Assembly (NCBI GenBank): GCA_922989275.2
Contig: OV277866.1
Span: 34,861,246 to 34,925,245 of the forward strand
Length of the DNA stretch: 64,000 bases
DNA from: Gari tellinella
Lineage: Eukaryota; Mollusca; Bivalvia; Cardiida; Psammobiidae
Direction: 5' to 3'
Part shown: piece by piece, positions 32,176 through 43,074 of the stretch
Layout: every line of letters begins with the position of its first letter
Numbering within the stretch: position 1 is the stretch's first letter
Program-made: the position numbers and the translations under genes
Notes under the pieces: generated by a model
The model's database searches: none
What the model was told of the DNA's origin: nothing
Seen by the model: the letters and a program-made list of their open reading frames with translations, nothing else

Positions 32176-32405
32176 TAACTCTTTTACTCTGAATGATGTC
32201 ATATATCGCATTTGCAAACCATATCGCATTTGCAAACAGTTTTGATCCTGATCAGACGCCGCGTAACGCGGCGTCTGATCAGGATCAAAACTGTTTGCCA
32301 CTTGTTTTGAAATAATATCAGTTATAATGCCTCATATACCACTTTGAAACGATATTGCAGACAACAATATTGAAGCAGACGACAATATAGCAAGGAAGAG
32401 GTAAA
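32174..32405 (+). mobile_element. Family B MITE with perfect hairpin
   Basis: Left border TTAACTCTTTTACTCTGAAT, hairpin TTGCAAACAGTTTTGATCCT / GATCAGACGCCGCG-TAA-CGCGGC with no mismatch in the arms, and AACAATATTGAAGCAGACGA. A 20-base segment (CATATCGCATTTGCAAAC) is duplicated before the hairpin. Confidence 0.85.
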
Positions 32406-32641
32406 CATCCCAAGATACATTTGATGACGAAATGATTAAATCCGATAACTTGATTTCGCTTGTGTTTCAAAATTAAAAGGTTGACACACAGGAGTGTTCG
32501 ACATAAACGAAATCGAGCTTGCAAATCCATGTCAGGTTATATAGTCCACTATATCACGAGAAGTAGCATTGAAGATGTCTACAGTAGTGGACGAAACAGT
32601 CACCATTTAAATTAATAAATGTTTGTATTTAGAATTTTATT

Positions 32642-33067
32642 TTAACCCTTTCACTTCCAACAGCGCAAAAACACGACTTTGCAAACATATTGGGGTCTGA
32701 TCAAACGCCGCGTGACATTCGTATCGATATTACTTCAGTAAACAGCCCTTAATACAGTGGAGAAAACGTTATTCTTTCCCGTTTAAACGAAACGAAACGC
32801 AAACGCAAAACACTGAAACGTAGAAAAGGACAACTTTTGGACAATTCTGATAGTTCATGTTTATCTTGGTGGCAAACAGTTTGGAGCCAGATCAGACGCC
32901 GGGTAACCCGGCGTCTGATCTGGCTCCAAACTGTTTGCAGTGGACATAATAGTTTTAGCGTAAACGCGTTTTATTGGGAAAGAATAACACATTCTCCACT
33001 GTATGTATAAATAGGCTGCAGACAATACTTGCCAATGCAGACGAAATATTGGCGGTAAGAGGGTTAA
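32642..33067 (+). mobile_element. Family B MITE split by a family A insertion
   Basis: TTAACCCTTTCACTTCCAAC to CGCCGCGTGACATTCG, then the interruption, then GCAGACAATACTTGCCAATG and AGAGGGTTAA. TTAA borders are intact at 32642 and 33064. Confidence 0.88.
32753..33003 (-). mobile_element. Family A MITE, best-preserved copy (251 bp)
   Basis: TA duplicated at both borders. The ends are CAGTGGAGAAAACGTTATTC and AATAACACATTCTCCACTG. The hairpin GGCAAACAGTTTGGAGCCAG / ATCAGACGCCGGG-TAA-CCCGGC / GTCTGATCTGGCTCCAAACT is perfect. Its clean ends and position inside family B show that family A was active after family B. Confidence 0.93.
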
Positions 33068-33320
33068 AGAAGACCATAGAATTTGGCAGGGAAGGAGTTA
33101 TTATTTACGTTCGACTGAATGTTTACTTTAAAGACGTATCCGGGAGTTGTTACTGCGCATCCCAAACGCGCATGTCCTTTCCGCTCTTTTCTGTATTTTC
33201 CTATCGCGGGTGTAATTATTTACGATCACAACAGCGTCTAAATCATCGGATTTCGCGAATACAATATTTACTCAACTAACGTAATATATCGTTAAAAAAA
33301 CTTTTAAAATTCCTGGGGAT

Positions 33321-33506
33321 ATGAAGAGACGCAAATCAGGATCATTTGTGACAAAAAAGTGCTCGAAATCTCTGGAAAACATTAGTTTTTTCACCAGGAA
33401 CTCGCCGACTCGAGACAGCGTTAATAATCATAATGTGACAGGGAGTGAATTTAGTGTTGACATTGACTCGGAGTCGGATGCAGGTACAGAATGCCCCTTC
33501 CTGTGA
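33321..33506 (+). CDS. Unrecognised 61-codon open frame inside element M
   Basis: A frame starting with ATG encodes MKRRKSGSFVTKKCSK and continues to a stop after GTECPFL. It is basic at the start (KRRK, KKCSK) and serine/aspartate-rich later. Several hAT-type transposases begin with a similar short basic stretch, so this could be the relic N-terminus of the element's own transposase. That is an inference from composition. A spliced exon of an unrelated gene is also possible, although no donor was identified. Confidence 0.3.
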   Translation: MKRRKSGSFVTKKCSKSLENISFFTRNSPTRDSVNNHNVTGSEFSVDIDSESDAGTECPFL

Positions 33507-33824
33507 TAGTCTTTTTGAGATCGATAGTCGGGCCTAGACTCCGGGCGACTTTTTCCAGTCGGCCTGAGTCCGGACGACTTTGACACCCGCCGGCCATGAC
33601 GGGCGTGTTTTGCCGCACTGCGGTGCTCTTGTTATGATATTTTATCTTATGAATGGTTATGTTAACTCACTGCCCACATTGAATAATGATTGTAGATGTG
33701 TTTATTGGTGGGTCTACTTTTTGTCCAGAGTATATTTTCTTTGTCACATCAGCTACCGATAACAAATTAGGTGTGTGAGTTCATCTTTGGATGTCGAAGT
33801 GTCGCATACCATTTTCAGGTCACT

Positions 33825-33852
33825 GTGACCTTGACCTTTGACCTTGATTTTA
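33825..33852. repeat. AGGTCA-type repeat (TGACCTTGACCTTTGACC)
   Basis: Three TGACCTT half-sites in 28 bases. Such motifs are abundant in molluscan repeats and also match nuclear-receptor half-sites. Confidence 0.6.
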
Positions 33853-34835
33853 CAAAAAGCTTGTTCTGAGCATATATCCTATATCTTACCAGTTACCTAT
33901 TCCAAATTCAGTGTTTGAGTATGGATACTTCATACATTCTGAACTGAAATATTTGAACATGTATTACCTCCCTTTGATGTATGAATATGCATGCAGCTCT
34001 ATGTAGCTTTATTCATTTATCATATAGCTTTAATGGGTTTTAAGCCAAAGAAAATATGTGTGAAAATAAACATAAAGTTGTGAATAAAGAATTAATGAAT
34101 TATGCACCATCAGCATCATATTTAGGGTGGAGGGGGGAGGGGGCATTTCATTTTTCACTCCGACTTGAGATGATGACAACACTGATTTTTTCAGCAGAAC
34201 TTTCTAAAGTGCATAATATATGTCACAATGCAAGACATTTATGTATAGTTGTGGGTATTATTGTATAAAGTATAACATTTAGACTATTTAAAAAAAAATG
34301 TTAAAAAAGTGCATATTCACTGATAAAGGAAGGTAATAAAATTGAACATATCTCTGAAACGAGCAAGGCGAGGTACTGTTTTCTCATTGGTTCTATACTT
34401 GTTATATAATTATCTACTGTTATAGAAAAAAGTAGGAAATTCTCCGCGCTAGAAATTTTTATTTTTGCAAAAAGGCTCGATTTTGTTACGATTTTCGAGT
34501 TCATTTTGCACATATTTTATGCGTAAAATCTATATAATGCCACTCAAATCTAACTATTTTACATTCATTTGTAACACTATTCCATATACATGTAATTAAT
34601 TAAAATTGGACTTGAAGTATCGATATTTGTGTGTTTGATGGACTTTCTTCTTATGAGGCCTAATTTCGGAATATTTGAATATAATACTTCTAAAAAAGCG
34701 AAAATTATACAAAAAGTAGCAAGGCGACCTATGTTTTTGAAGACTGTTTTTACTTTCATTTATATCAATTTACTTATATGCAAAGTTTAAAAAAATTCTC
34801 CGCGCTAGAAAAAACTCCCAGATACGTCTTTAAAG

Positions 34836-35664
34836 ACATCTCCTGGCGACCTTTTGGTCATAACGTATTGCCAGACAATTTCCTTGCAAAAAACATGGGT
34901 CTTGTGCATATTGAACCATTGAAGCGTCTTGTGTGAGACTGTACCTTTATATTTGATAGTTTGGTTAGAAATAACCATTGAAAATCACTAGAGCATGAGT
35001 ATAATCTGTGGTAAACTGCACATGATTTGACAGTTACATTGACACATCCAGAACACTATGCTGGTGGTCCCTCAATGGACTGAGGAAAAGTCTTTAAGTC
35101 CTTCATGTGGCACATGATTTAATCAATGCATGCTGCAGTGAAACAGACGAGTTAACTGAAAACGTTCCGAAACTATGAGTTTGAAAATTACAAGGGGAAA
35201 ACAGCTAAAAACCTGCTTATACTTCTAGTAACATGTACTTGACGTCTGAGTTGGATCCATGCATAGTGTGCCCATTGTATGAAATGCAAACCCAAACATA
35301 GGTTTAAGTTTGTAAAGAAATATGAAATTATAGCTTTTCGTACACACGCAGTTGTTGAATTAATTACAACTAACGCAGTTTCGATGCAGATGAGAATAAT
35401 GAGATAATCTAGTTTCCTCGTCAATATCATTGCTGTCAATAATGTTCTCACTCTTATGCGTTTTTTCTGTAAAAAGATCCAAACACCCTCGATAAATCAA
35501 CTCTTGAAATTTTGCAGACAACAAACTTGACTGACGACGAGAGCAAGGTATTGTAAAGAATTCACCCTTATTATAACAAAATATCGGCTGCTTTGAACGT
35601 GCCGTCTGCAGAATTTGATTTCTGAAATTAATACATGTTTGTGGTGTTTTGAAACAGAATACAC
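34836..35664. other. No gene seen
   Basis: An 87-codon open frame on the minus strand (35188-35451) has no recognisable domain. Confidence 0.4.
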
Positions 35665-35916
35665 TTAACCCTTTACCTGATAGCCTATTTCTAGTACTTA
35701 AGATAGGTGACTACTTAAAGCAGGTTGAAAGTAAAGCAGAATGCGCCTTAGGGCGCATTCTGCTTTACTTTCAGCCTGCTTTAAGCTATCATGTGCTATA
35801 ATAAAGAAAATGTTCCCTATAATACATATTCATTACTGATTAAATTGGAACTATTTTCTTCAGCGGATGAATAAATCATATCCGCTAAAAGGCGCTTCTA
35901 TTGGGTAAAGGGTTAA
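35665..35916 (+). mobile_element. Family C MITE, full length (252 bp)
   Basis: TTAACCCTTTACCTGATAGC to TTGGGTAAAGGGTTAA, hairpin AAAGCAGGTTGAAAGTAAAG / CAGAATGCGCCTTAGGGCGC, nearly identical to the copy at 24419-24670. Confidence 0.93.
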
Positions 35917-35924
35917 AGACGTTG

Positions 35925-36015
35925 GTCTAACTGTAATGATCCAAGATAAAAGCCACGTGAAGCGGCGTCTGCACTAGATGCAAACTATGGCTGATCTTGA
36001 AGCAAACTGTTTGCA
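35925..36015. mobile_element. Family B hairpin fragment
   Basis: ATGATCCAAGATAAAAGCCA / CGTGAAGCGGCGTCTGCAC, then AAACTGTTTGCAAATA. Confidence 0.45.
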
Positions 36016-36017
36016 AA

Positions 36018-36267
36018 TACAGTGGAGAATCTGTTATTCTTTCCCGTTTAAATACAAACGTACGCAAACGCAAAGCACTAAAACGTATAAAAGAACAACT
36101 TTTGGACAATTCTGATAATTCTTGTTTATCTTGGTGGCAAACAGTTTGGAGCCTGATCAGACGCCGGGTTACCCGGCGTCTGGTCTAGCTCCAAACTGTT
36201 TGCACTGCAAATAATAGTTTTAGCGTAAACGCGTTTATTGGGAAAGAATAACAGATTCTCCACTGTA
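36018..36267 (-). mobile_element. Family A MITE, full length (250 bp)
   Basis: TACAGTGGAGAATCTGTTAT to AATAACAGATTCTCCACTGT, hairpin GGAGCCTGATCAGACGCCGG / GTTACCCGGCGTCTGG. Confidence 0.92.
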
Positions 36268-36467
36268 CTAACCCAGGAAACCATCGGCAGGGTAAAGGGT
36301 TAATAACTTCAGGTCAGTTGATTGGATATTTAAGATAAAAGCTGTTTTTTGTAATTGTCAATCAAGTTTGGCTTTTTACGATGATTTATACATACATGTA
36401 TATGTACAAGTGCAGTTGAGACGACACTATATCTTATCAAGTAATGGCGCTTGTGCATTAGTCAATT

Positions 36468-36708
36468 ACAGTAAAACCTCTCTATAACGAACACAACTTA
36501 TTGTCAATTAGTAGGTGTTTACGACGGTTGACTGTTTAAAGCAAGGTATGTGTAAACAGAAATGTAATCACTGTTACCTTGCTTTATCCCTTTCACTATC
36601 AATGACGCCAACAGGCACATGGTCATCTTGTTTGGATCCTGATCAGACGCAGCGTGACGCGGAGTTTGACCAGGATCCAAACTGTTTGACACTCGTTTTG
36701 AAATTTCG
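36468..36708 (+). mobile_element. Family D copy fused to a family B copy
   Basis: TACAGTAAAACCTCTCTATA with hairpin AAAGCAAGGTATGTGTAAAC (to 36588) runs into CCCTTTCACTATCAATGACG and the B hairpin GGATCCTGATCAGACGCAGC / GTGACGCGGAGTTTGACC. Both are truncated at the junction, which lacks the B TTAA. Confidence 0.7.
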
Positions 36709-36799
36709 TTTTCCCTTCTTCTTGTAGCATGTGAATCATACTGGGGAATACAATAACCCACACCCCAACCCCGTTAAAGGGTTTTTTAAACAGTGTGTA

Positions 36800-36915
36800 T
36801 GTGATAGATTGATTATCTTGGTTTCTGATCTCGGTACAGACTGTTTTTGAAGTGACATGATATTGTTTGAACACGCACGCGTTTATTCGGAAAGAAAAAC
36901 GCAGTCCCCACTGTG
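36800..36915 (+). mobile_element. Family A MITE, right-end fragment
   Basis: TTTCTGATCTCGGTACAGAC, ACGCACGCGTTTATTCGGAA and CAGTCCCCACTGTG. Confidence 0.5.
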
Positions 36916-36966
36916 ATAGATGAGTCAATCGTATTTTGCCGTGCCGAATTATCATCTGCTTCAAAT

Positions 36967-37373
36967 ACAGTGTTCCCTCCCTACAACGGCCTTCCTAGCA
37001 ACGGCTCCCTCCTTACAACTAATTTTGACCCCTCTCTTAAACGACCCCAATTACACGTGTGCTGTTCGCAATAGGGTTGTTATAGGGAGGGAACATTAAG
37101 ACTTGGCTTACATTTGGAAACAGCTTGAATCCAGGTCAGACGTCTGATTTATTTCAAGCTGTTTATCACTGATCATTATATTTCTTCTGTCAAAATGTCC
37201 ACTTATATGAGCGTATGTAACTTTGAGAACAACAGCAGATGCCAATTTTAAGTAGACGGCATTTCAGCTGTAAAAGTGTTAGTCATAACTGTCCTGATTC
37301 GATAAATGCGTAAAGCGTTGTTGCTAGGAAGGAGTTGTTGTTGGGAGAGCCGTTGCAGGGAGGGAGCTTTGTT
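36967..37373 (+). mobile_element. Family E MITE, full length, hairpin mostly lost
   Basis: TACAGTGTTCCCTCCCTACA at the left and GAGCCGTTGCAGGGAGGGAG then CTTTGTTTA at the right. The middle has CAGCTTGAATCCAGGTCAGA and a short second arm. Confidence 0.75.
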
Positions 37374-37448
37374 TATCGTCTGCTGATAAAATGATCAAAA
37401 TAAGCTTTTTGCATTTTAAAGTTAAGAAAATATGAATATGAGTAATAA

Positions 37449-37525
37449 GCAATTTGAATCCAGATATCACACAGCGTAACACGGCGTCTGATCTGGGTCC
37501 AAACTGTTTGCACAAGTTAGCCAAT
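37449..37525. repeat. A/B/E-type hairpin fragment
   Basis: AATTTGAATCCAGATATCAC / ACAGCGTAACACGGCGTCTG / ATCTGGGTCCAAACTGTTTG. Confidence 0.55.
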
Positions 37526-37934
37526 TGCGATTAGCATGATAAGGGTGAGGTCGAGTTGCTATCGTTATCAACTCAACTTGTCAGCTGGCTACATGCGTGC
37601 AGTACAACTTGTTTTGCACGATCATTGCGTTCAATGCCCAAAAGTCGTCTTAGATACATGGGGTTACCTACTGCAGAAGAAAATACTACAAAAGACACCT
37701 AAAAAGATATTCTGCGTTATTTCTCTCCTGTTTAAAGCAGGCTTTAGAAAGCTCGGTTCTTCTTAAATGAGTTTGCGCACAGTTGACTTAAGAAGACCTT
37801 GAACTCCGTTTCATAATAACTCATTCACCCCTGAAACTTTTACTAGACAATTTCAATTTCAAAATACATCTAGACCATTTTTGACTATTTAGGGTTGATT
37901 TTAACAATATATTTCAAAATGACAAAAAGTGTAG

Positions 37935-38036
37935 ACCCTGATCAGAGGGCTCCTTAAGGACAAATGTATGGGACAAATGTAATCCTCAAAGGTACTGTTT
38001 GTAAATGACGAGAATACTCGTCGCTAGGGTTGAATG
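37935..38036 (+). mobile_element. Family N unit
   Basis: AGTGTAGACCCTGATCAGAG / GGCTCCTTAAGGA is followed by a small hairpin GACGAGAATACTCGTC and CTAGGGTTGAATGTG. The same pair of motifs is repeated in tandem at 61935-62475. Confidence 0.6.
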
Positions 38037-38374
38037 TGTTTATTAAAAAAAAACTTGATTTTGATTATTTTGCAGTCGCAGGCGGACAATGCATATTGAG
38101 ACAATGGTCCACAAATACCTAGACAAATATTCAACCCTTTTGCAAACAACTTGTACTCTGCAAATGCATGTATAATTCGAATACTGAATAATTATTTATA
38201 CAAACGTCGAACAGTATGGGTCCTTAAATGACACCTGATCAACTCATTATTATTATTATCGTTCTGCAAATTTGAGTTTTTGTCGACTTTGAGGGTAGAA
38301 AGGGTTAAAGACGAAATAACCGGAATCCCAAATGTAATTAGGTTAATCGGACGACCTACTGTACGTGCTGAAGT

Positions 38375-38577
38375 ACAGTATTTTTCAACCTCTCAATTAC
38401 CACCACTTAAATGAAGGCTAATTGATTGTATAAAATACAGGTGATAGCTGAAAGCAAGGTGATCATTAAACAGAAAGCCCCTGAAGGAGCTTTCTGTTTG
38501 CCGCTCACCTTGCTTTAAGCTGCCACATCTAATGAATTACCACAACTTATTGGTCGTTTTACAGAGCCTTTACTGTG
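38375..38577 (+). mobile_element. Family D MITE, full length
   Basis: TACAGTATTTTTCAACCTCT at the left, TTGGTCGTTTTACAGAGCC and TTTACTGTG at the right. Hairpin GAAAGCAAGGTGATCATTAA / ACAGAAAGCCCCTGAAGGAG. Confidence 0.75.
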
Positions 38578-39389
38578 TTTTTTTTCTAGTTTCGTTTTCG
38601 TGTCGATTCTGATTCGTGGAAGAGGCGTTGTAAACAACAACACGGACATTTTGACAGCTAAACGATTAGCAGTTTGAAAAGGAACAGAGACGTTCTTTAA
38701 TGGAAAAGGTAAGCATTTTATTTATTTGAATTTGGTATGTGTGGTAATTGGCGTATGCTGTATATTCTGAGGAAATTAAACAAAAACAGTCTCACACGAA
38801 ATATCGAAGTTATTTTATATCGAAATGACCCGGGGGGTTTACGTCAGCTCCATTTGATTTTGATTCCTTTGAATCCGTAGTCGTGTGATAACTTAGTCGT
38901 ATAATCGTCGACTGAGCAAACACTTAAGATTAAGATGAGACACCGCAACTGTTTTACACGTTGTATTGAATTTTCGTCAGTCATACTGCCTGAAATCTAA
39001 CTAACGAAACTAGTTTTTAACTAATTCGACACCGGTAATAACCGCGTCTGATTAGTACTGAAACTGATCAATATTTGATGTTTTGTTTCGATTTCGTTTC
39101 ATTTATTTTGCCTAAAATCCATTTTGAATTCATTGTAGGTTGGCAATGATCTTAAACCACAATTAAAGAGTATAACATGCATTAGGCATGAGCAAAGTAT
39201 ACCATATGTTATGTATGGACATATCGAGGTGGTAACGTGTTACATGTATGTACCATTTGCAGTATGGTTAATCTGCGTAAGGTTTAAATATCGTACACAT
39301 ATTCAATGTTTTCTTACCACGATGCGTTTGATTGATTCACACCAAGATGGCTATGTGATTTAGATTCTTGTACATGTTCTACAACAATG
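38578..39389. other. No gene seen
   Basis: A weak A/B-type hairpin (GACACCGGTAATAACCGCGT) near 39030 is the only structure noticed. Confidence 0.45.
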
Positions 39390-39957
39390 TACACTGGTAA
39401 ATACGCTATTCCTACCCACTTTACGCGTTTCTTAAGCATTTCTTACGCGTTTATTATCCGTTTCGTTCAACGCGTTTTCTATCCGTTTCTTTACGCGTTT
39501 CTTAACACGTTACTTTGGAGTTAATATAATTTTACAAAATTTCATTAAATTATTTTCTTTAAGCATATGATCCGGAGCAATGCTTGGATCCTGATCAGAT
39601 GTCAAATTACCGAGTGTCTGCTTTGCATTAATGTTTGGATCCAGATCAGATGCTGAGTTACTATGAACATGCGGAATTCCAAATAGCACGTGTGACATGC
39701 ATGTTAGTTACACATATCACGAGGCAGGCCGTTAAGAGTGTTGCGTCACAAACCGGACATCGGGTAATAAAACCACGGCTTATCAAAGTAAGTATCCTAA
39801 TTGGGGTTGATTGAAATATCAATCAAATAAACCAAATTATATCTGCGAGTATTTGTCAGTTATTATACTGTCTCATCAAAGGAAATAAATATCTGCATAG
39901 TTCGAATACGTATGAGACTCCTACAACTAGGCATCTAATCTAGATCCAAACTGTAAA

Positions 39958-40980
39958 TGTGATGATGACGGTTTTGGATCATTATTTATTCTATCGTATT
40001 TTTTCAAGTATTCCGGCTATTTCGTGCAGAGCTCAGGAATTAGCCTTACCTTTTTGGTTTATAATCAGAAACATGCGACAGATAATTCCTTTCTTGTACT
40101 AGAGGTTGAAGCGAGTAGTCAGGGCATTGGTTGTTTAAGAAGTTGGAGTTTGGGTGGTTAAAAGTTATGTCGACTTGACGACTAACAATGTTAAAGGTAT
40201 TTATTCTGCTGTATTGCTGAAAAGGTTTTTTTATTGAATTGGAATTGTTTTTAGACGTGTCGGTCGGTTTAGCGAGCTTGCGCGTTTTTAAAGGTGTTCG
40301 TCTGAAATTCTGTAATGGCGGCGTGGGTTTGTCACATGGTCAGAATAATCTTTTCGTTTCGGCTAACCATAGTTTCATCTTTACAGCAATAGAATACGAC
40401 ACGACGACACAGGACTGCAGATGAGATACTTGAAGTAAAGGACGCCCTTGGTACCTTATACCTGGTAAGCAAATGTACACGAGGTTGAATATTACGGCGA
40501 GAAGGTTTGGACTTCACTGACTGATTCGTTAGCTCAGGCGCCAGTCTAGGTCAAGTCACAAGTTTGTCGCTATACTATTTCGTTTGCTTTGCGCATGAAA
40601 TTATAAAATGTATAATAAAGTAAGGAAAGTTCAGGCATATGGGAGAATGTTCATTTACTAGTGAAGAGAGATAGTTCCGGAGCAAGTAGCATTGTATTTC
40701 TTACAAACTGTATTTAACTATTATATTTTGAGTGGTCACATACAATAAATTATTACTAAAGAATGCTTAAATTATATTATTTAAAATGAAAGCATTGAAA
40801 GCTCATATATATATTATAATGTGAATTTCAGGGACAACATGCAATTATTACCCTGTACTTAATTATATATATGCTATTTCAGGGCAGGGTTGTCTTCCCT
40901 TGTTGTGTATCACCAAATAAAGGACGAACCTACGTTCCGGCTTGATTTAGTTGTTTACCCCCTAAGCAAGCATGGTTACA
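39958..40980 (+). repeat. 5' LTR
   Basis: Starts TGTGATGATGACGGTTTTGG and ends GCAAGCATGGTTACA, so it has the usual TG...CA borders. It contains a TATATATATTATAATG stretch near 40807 and an AATAAA near 40915. A 61-codon open frame (40239-40424) is preserved in both LTRs, but that only reflects their common copy. Promoter and polyadenylation roles are expected for any LTR; their exact positions are not established. Confidence 0.95.
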
Positions 40981-40984
40981 AATT

Positions 40985-41000
40985 TGGCGCCCAACGTGGT
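40985..41000 (+). promoter_or_regulatory. Primer-binding site
   Basis: TGGCGCCCAACGTGGT starts four bases after the LTR. TGG pairs with the CCA end of a tRNA, and the GCGCCCAACGTGG form is common in Gypsy elements. The tRNA was not identified. Confidence 0.85.
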
Positions 41001-41072
41001 TTAGGAAGACCTGTGGTATCAATAGGCGAGGCAATTTTTCATAGAGAGCATAAACAGTAACACGACCACGTT

Positions 41073-41285
41073 GAAGGACATTATTACAAGAGCAACGAGC
41101 GATTAGGTCCAGGACGAAGGACATTATTACAGGAGCAACGAGCGATTAGGACCAGGACGAAGGACATTATTACAGGAGCAACGAGCGATTAGGACCAGGA
41201 CGAATGACATTTTTACTGGAGCAACGAGCGATTAGGACCAGGACGAAGGACATTTTACAGGAGCAACGAGCGATTAGGACCAGAA
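41073..41285 (+). repeat. Leader repeat: 43 bp x 5
   Basis: GAAGGACATTATTACAGGAG then CAACGAGCGATTAGGACCAG starts at 41073, 41116, 41159, 41202 and 41245. It lies just downstream of the primer-binding site, where packaging signals are often found. Confidence 0.92.
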
Positions 41286-41647
41286 CCACGACGACGACGG
41301 AATTTTTCTGAGTAAGAACTGACTTTTCATCTACAAGTTTGTTTTTTTTCTTTTTTCAAGAACAGTGACTTTCAACAGTATTCCAGTGGTAGCTTAGGAC
41401 AGTGATATTTTTCATCATTTTTTAAGTGAACTTAGGTAGTTAGGACGGACAGTGACATTCATTATATCAGCAATTCTGTGATGTAAAGGACAGTGGAAAG
41501 GATATATTATAATTTTTAATTCTTGAAATTTAGTGTTAAGGGCTCCGGAACAGTCGATAGAAGGGTGAGTCTATTTTGTCTTACTTTACAAGTTTAGCAC
41601 ATGTTTTAATCTGAATTATTTTCTCGGTGTTTGTCGGGTTCTTTATT

Positions 41648-41990
41648 CCAAACTCTTAGAAAACTCGAGAAGCAAAGGGTTTATACAAGTTTCAGGGTCA
41701 TCTTAACGTTCTCATTGCTTATCAAGGTTTTGCTGCTTAACTGCTTAAAAACTTGAGAAGTAAGGAGTTTGTATAGGTTTTCTTAATAAGTTCATATTCT
41801 CTCTGCTTGTCAAGATTTTGCTGCTTAACTGCTTAAAGACTTGAGAAGTAAAGGGTCTTGACTATATATAAATTCTGCTTAATAAGTTCATACCCTCATT
41901 GTTTATCAGGATTTTGATGTATCTGGTTAAAATCTCGAGGAACAAGGAGCTTATGTAGTAAAACTGGTCATTTTCATTGTTTTATTTGCT
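41648..41990 (+). repeat. Leader repeat: ~88 bp x 4
   Basis: CTCGAGAAGCAAAGGG-like segments recur near 41667, 41755, 41843 and 41937, each with GCTTAACTGCTTAAA and a TTATCAAGGTTTTG motif. A shorter repeat (CTGGTCATTTTTCTTATTT) follows at about 41964 and 42051. Confidence 0.8.
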
Positions 41991-42540
41991 TTGCGTTTGG
42001 TAAAATTATCTTATTTGACCTATATTCTGTTTAAATATAGGATCTAGTAAAGCTGGTCATTTTTCTTATTTAGTCTGCTTGCGTTTAGTCGATTTATTCA
42101 CATTGGTCCTTAATTCTGTTTAAAACCTGTTGCTAACCTTGTAAATACTATATTTGATGAGACATTTGGGAGAGAGCGTATTTGTAAGGGAGTAAGCAGT
42201 TCACTAGTGATTGAACATTTTCTCTAGCCTCAAACAGTTTTCATAAGAGAATCCATGACCATTTGACAGATCCAGCCGTTGTTGCCTTTTATTTCAGCTA
42301 TTCTGGGATATTTTCGTTATATTGCCTGCTTCGATATCGTTAGCTAGTTGTTAAAGGCGTTTATCTCAATATAGCCATTTTTTAAAGGATTTGGAAGCTG
42401 TATTTGTACATATTTTCAGGGTTGCAAGTTTTGAAATTGACCGATACAGATTTTACATCTTGATATGCCATGTGCTTATGTTTTGGCAGCCATTTTAATT
42501 TGTGACGTAGCTATTTAGTAGCGTGTAAAAAGTACGCCTT

Positions 42541-42790
42541 GATTGGTTGAGGATCTTTGTTTACATGCTGCTTAGCATATTCTTAGTCACATGTGAGCTG
42601 TTGTTGTGACGTCACTTGAGTAGTTTGGTCACGTGGAAGCTATTCGGTCGTTGATTGGATTCGGCACGGGAGTAGCCTCAGTCTGAATTTATTTTGACCA
42701 CATGTTAGCATCTCGTACACTGATTGGTTTGAGAGTGATAAACAAACCTGAGATTGGTATCACATGTTATATTCGGCGTAATCCATTGGT
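42541..42790. promoter_or_regulatory. Cluster of ATTGG, CACATG and CRE motifs in the retrotransposon leader
   Basis: ATTGG (inverted CCAAT) occurs at 42542, 42654, 42723, 42753 and 42784. TGACGTCAC (CRE) is at 42607, and four CACATGT/CACATGTG E-box-like motifs alternate with them. The density within 250 bases suggests an internal enhancer or promoter. This is an inference from motifs alone. Confidence 0.45.
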
Positions 42791-43074
42791 TTAGGCATTG
42801 ATATTTATAGTAACCTGGAAAGCACATGTTATTGAAGTTCAGTTTGTTTTGTTTACACACAGAAGGTCAAGGACATTTGTGCACTTACTGAATTTGACTT
42901 TATAATTGAACAAATTGGTTGAAAGCAAAACAGATAGACATTTTGCTGATGTTTTAATTTAATTTAATTGAAAAATAATTTGGAAATCCAGATTAATATT
43001 GAGACTTTACAGTTTACTTAGTAAGACATTGATTGGAAGTTAGACTGAAATAAGGATTAGAACCACTAATATTG

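Larger units (their letters stand above)
33126..34835. mobile_element. Family M: 1.7-kb element with inverted ends and CTTTAAAG borders
   Basis: CTTTAAAG followed by ACGTATCCGGGAGTT at the left and AACTCCCAGATACGT followed by CTTTAAAG at the right. The duplication may be the full 8 bases or only the central TTAA, because CTTTAAAG is itself a palindrome. TTCTCCGCGCTAGAAA occurs twice near the right end (about 34438 and 34796). It holds one small open frame (33321-33506) and an AGGTCA-type repeat. The superfamily is uncertain. Confidence 0.7.

Noticed and set aside
33321..33506. Independent host gene
   Set aside because: Only 61 codons, without a recognisable domain or splice partner, and enclosed by inverted ends of element M; kept only as a low-confidence element frame.
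4193..38577. CRISPR array or bacterial attC-like cassettes suggested by repeated hairpins
   Set aside because: Spacing is irregular, the hairpins lie inside elements with TIRs and TA/TTAA duplications, and the genome is eukaryotic.
40239..40424. 61-codon frame repeated at 51413-51598 as a conserved accessory protein
   Set aside because: The two copies are the LTRs of one element, so conservation only reflects recent duplication.
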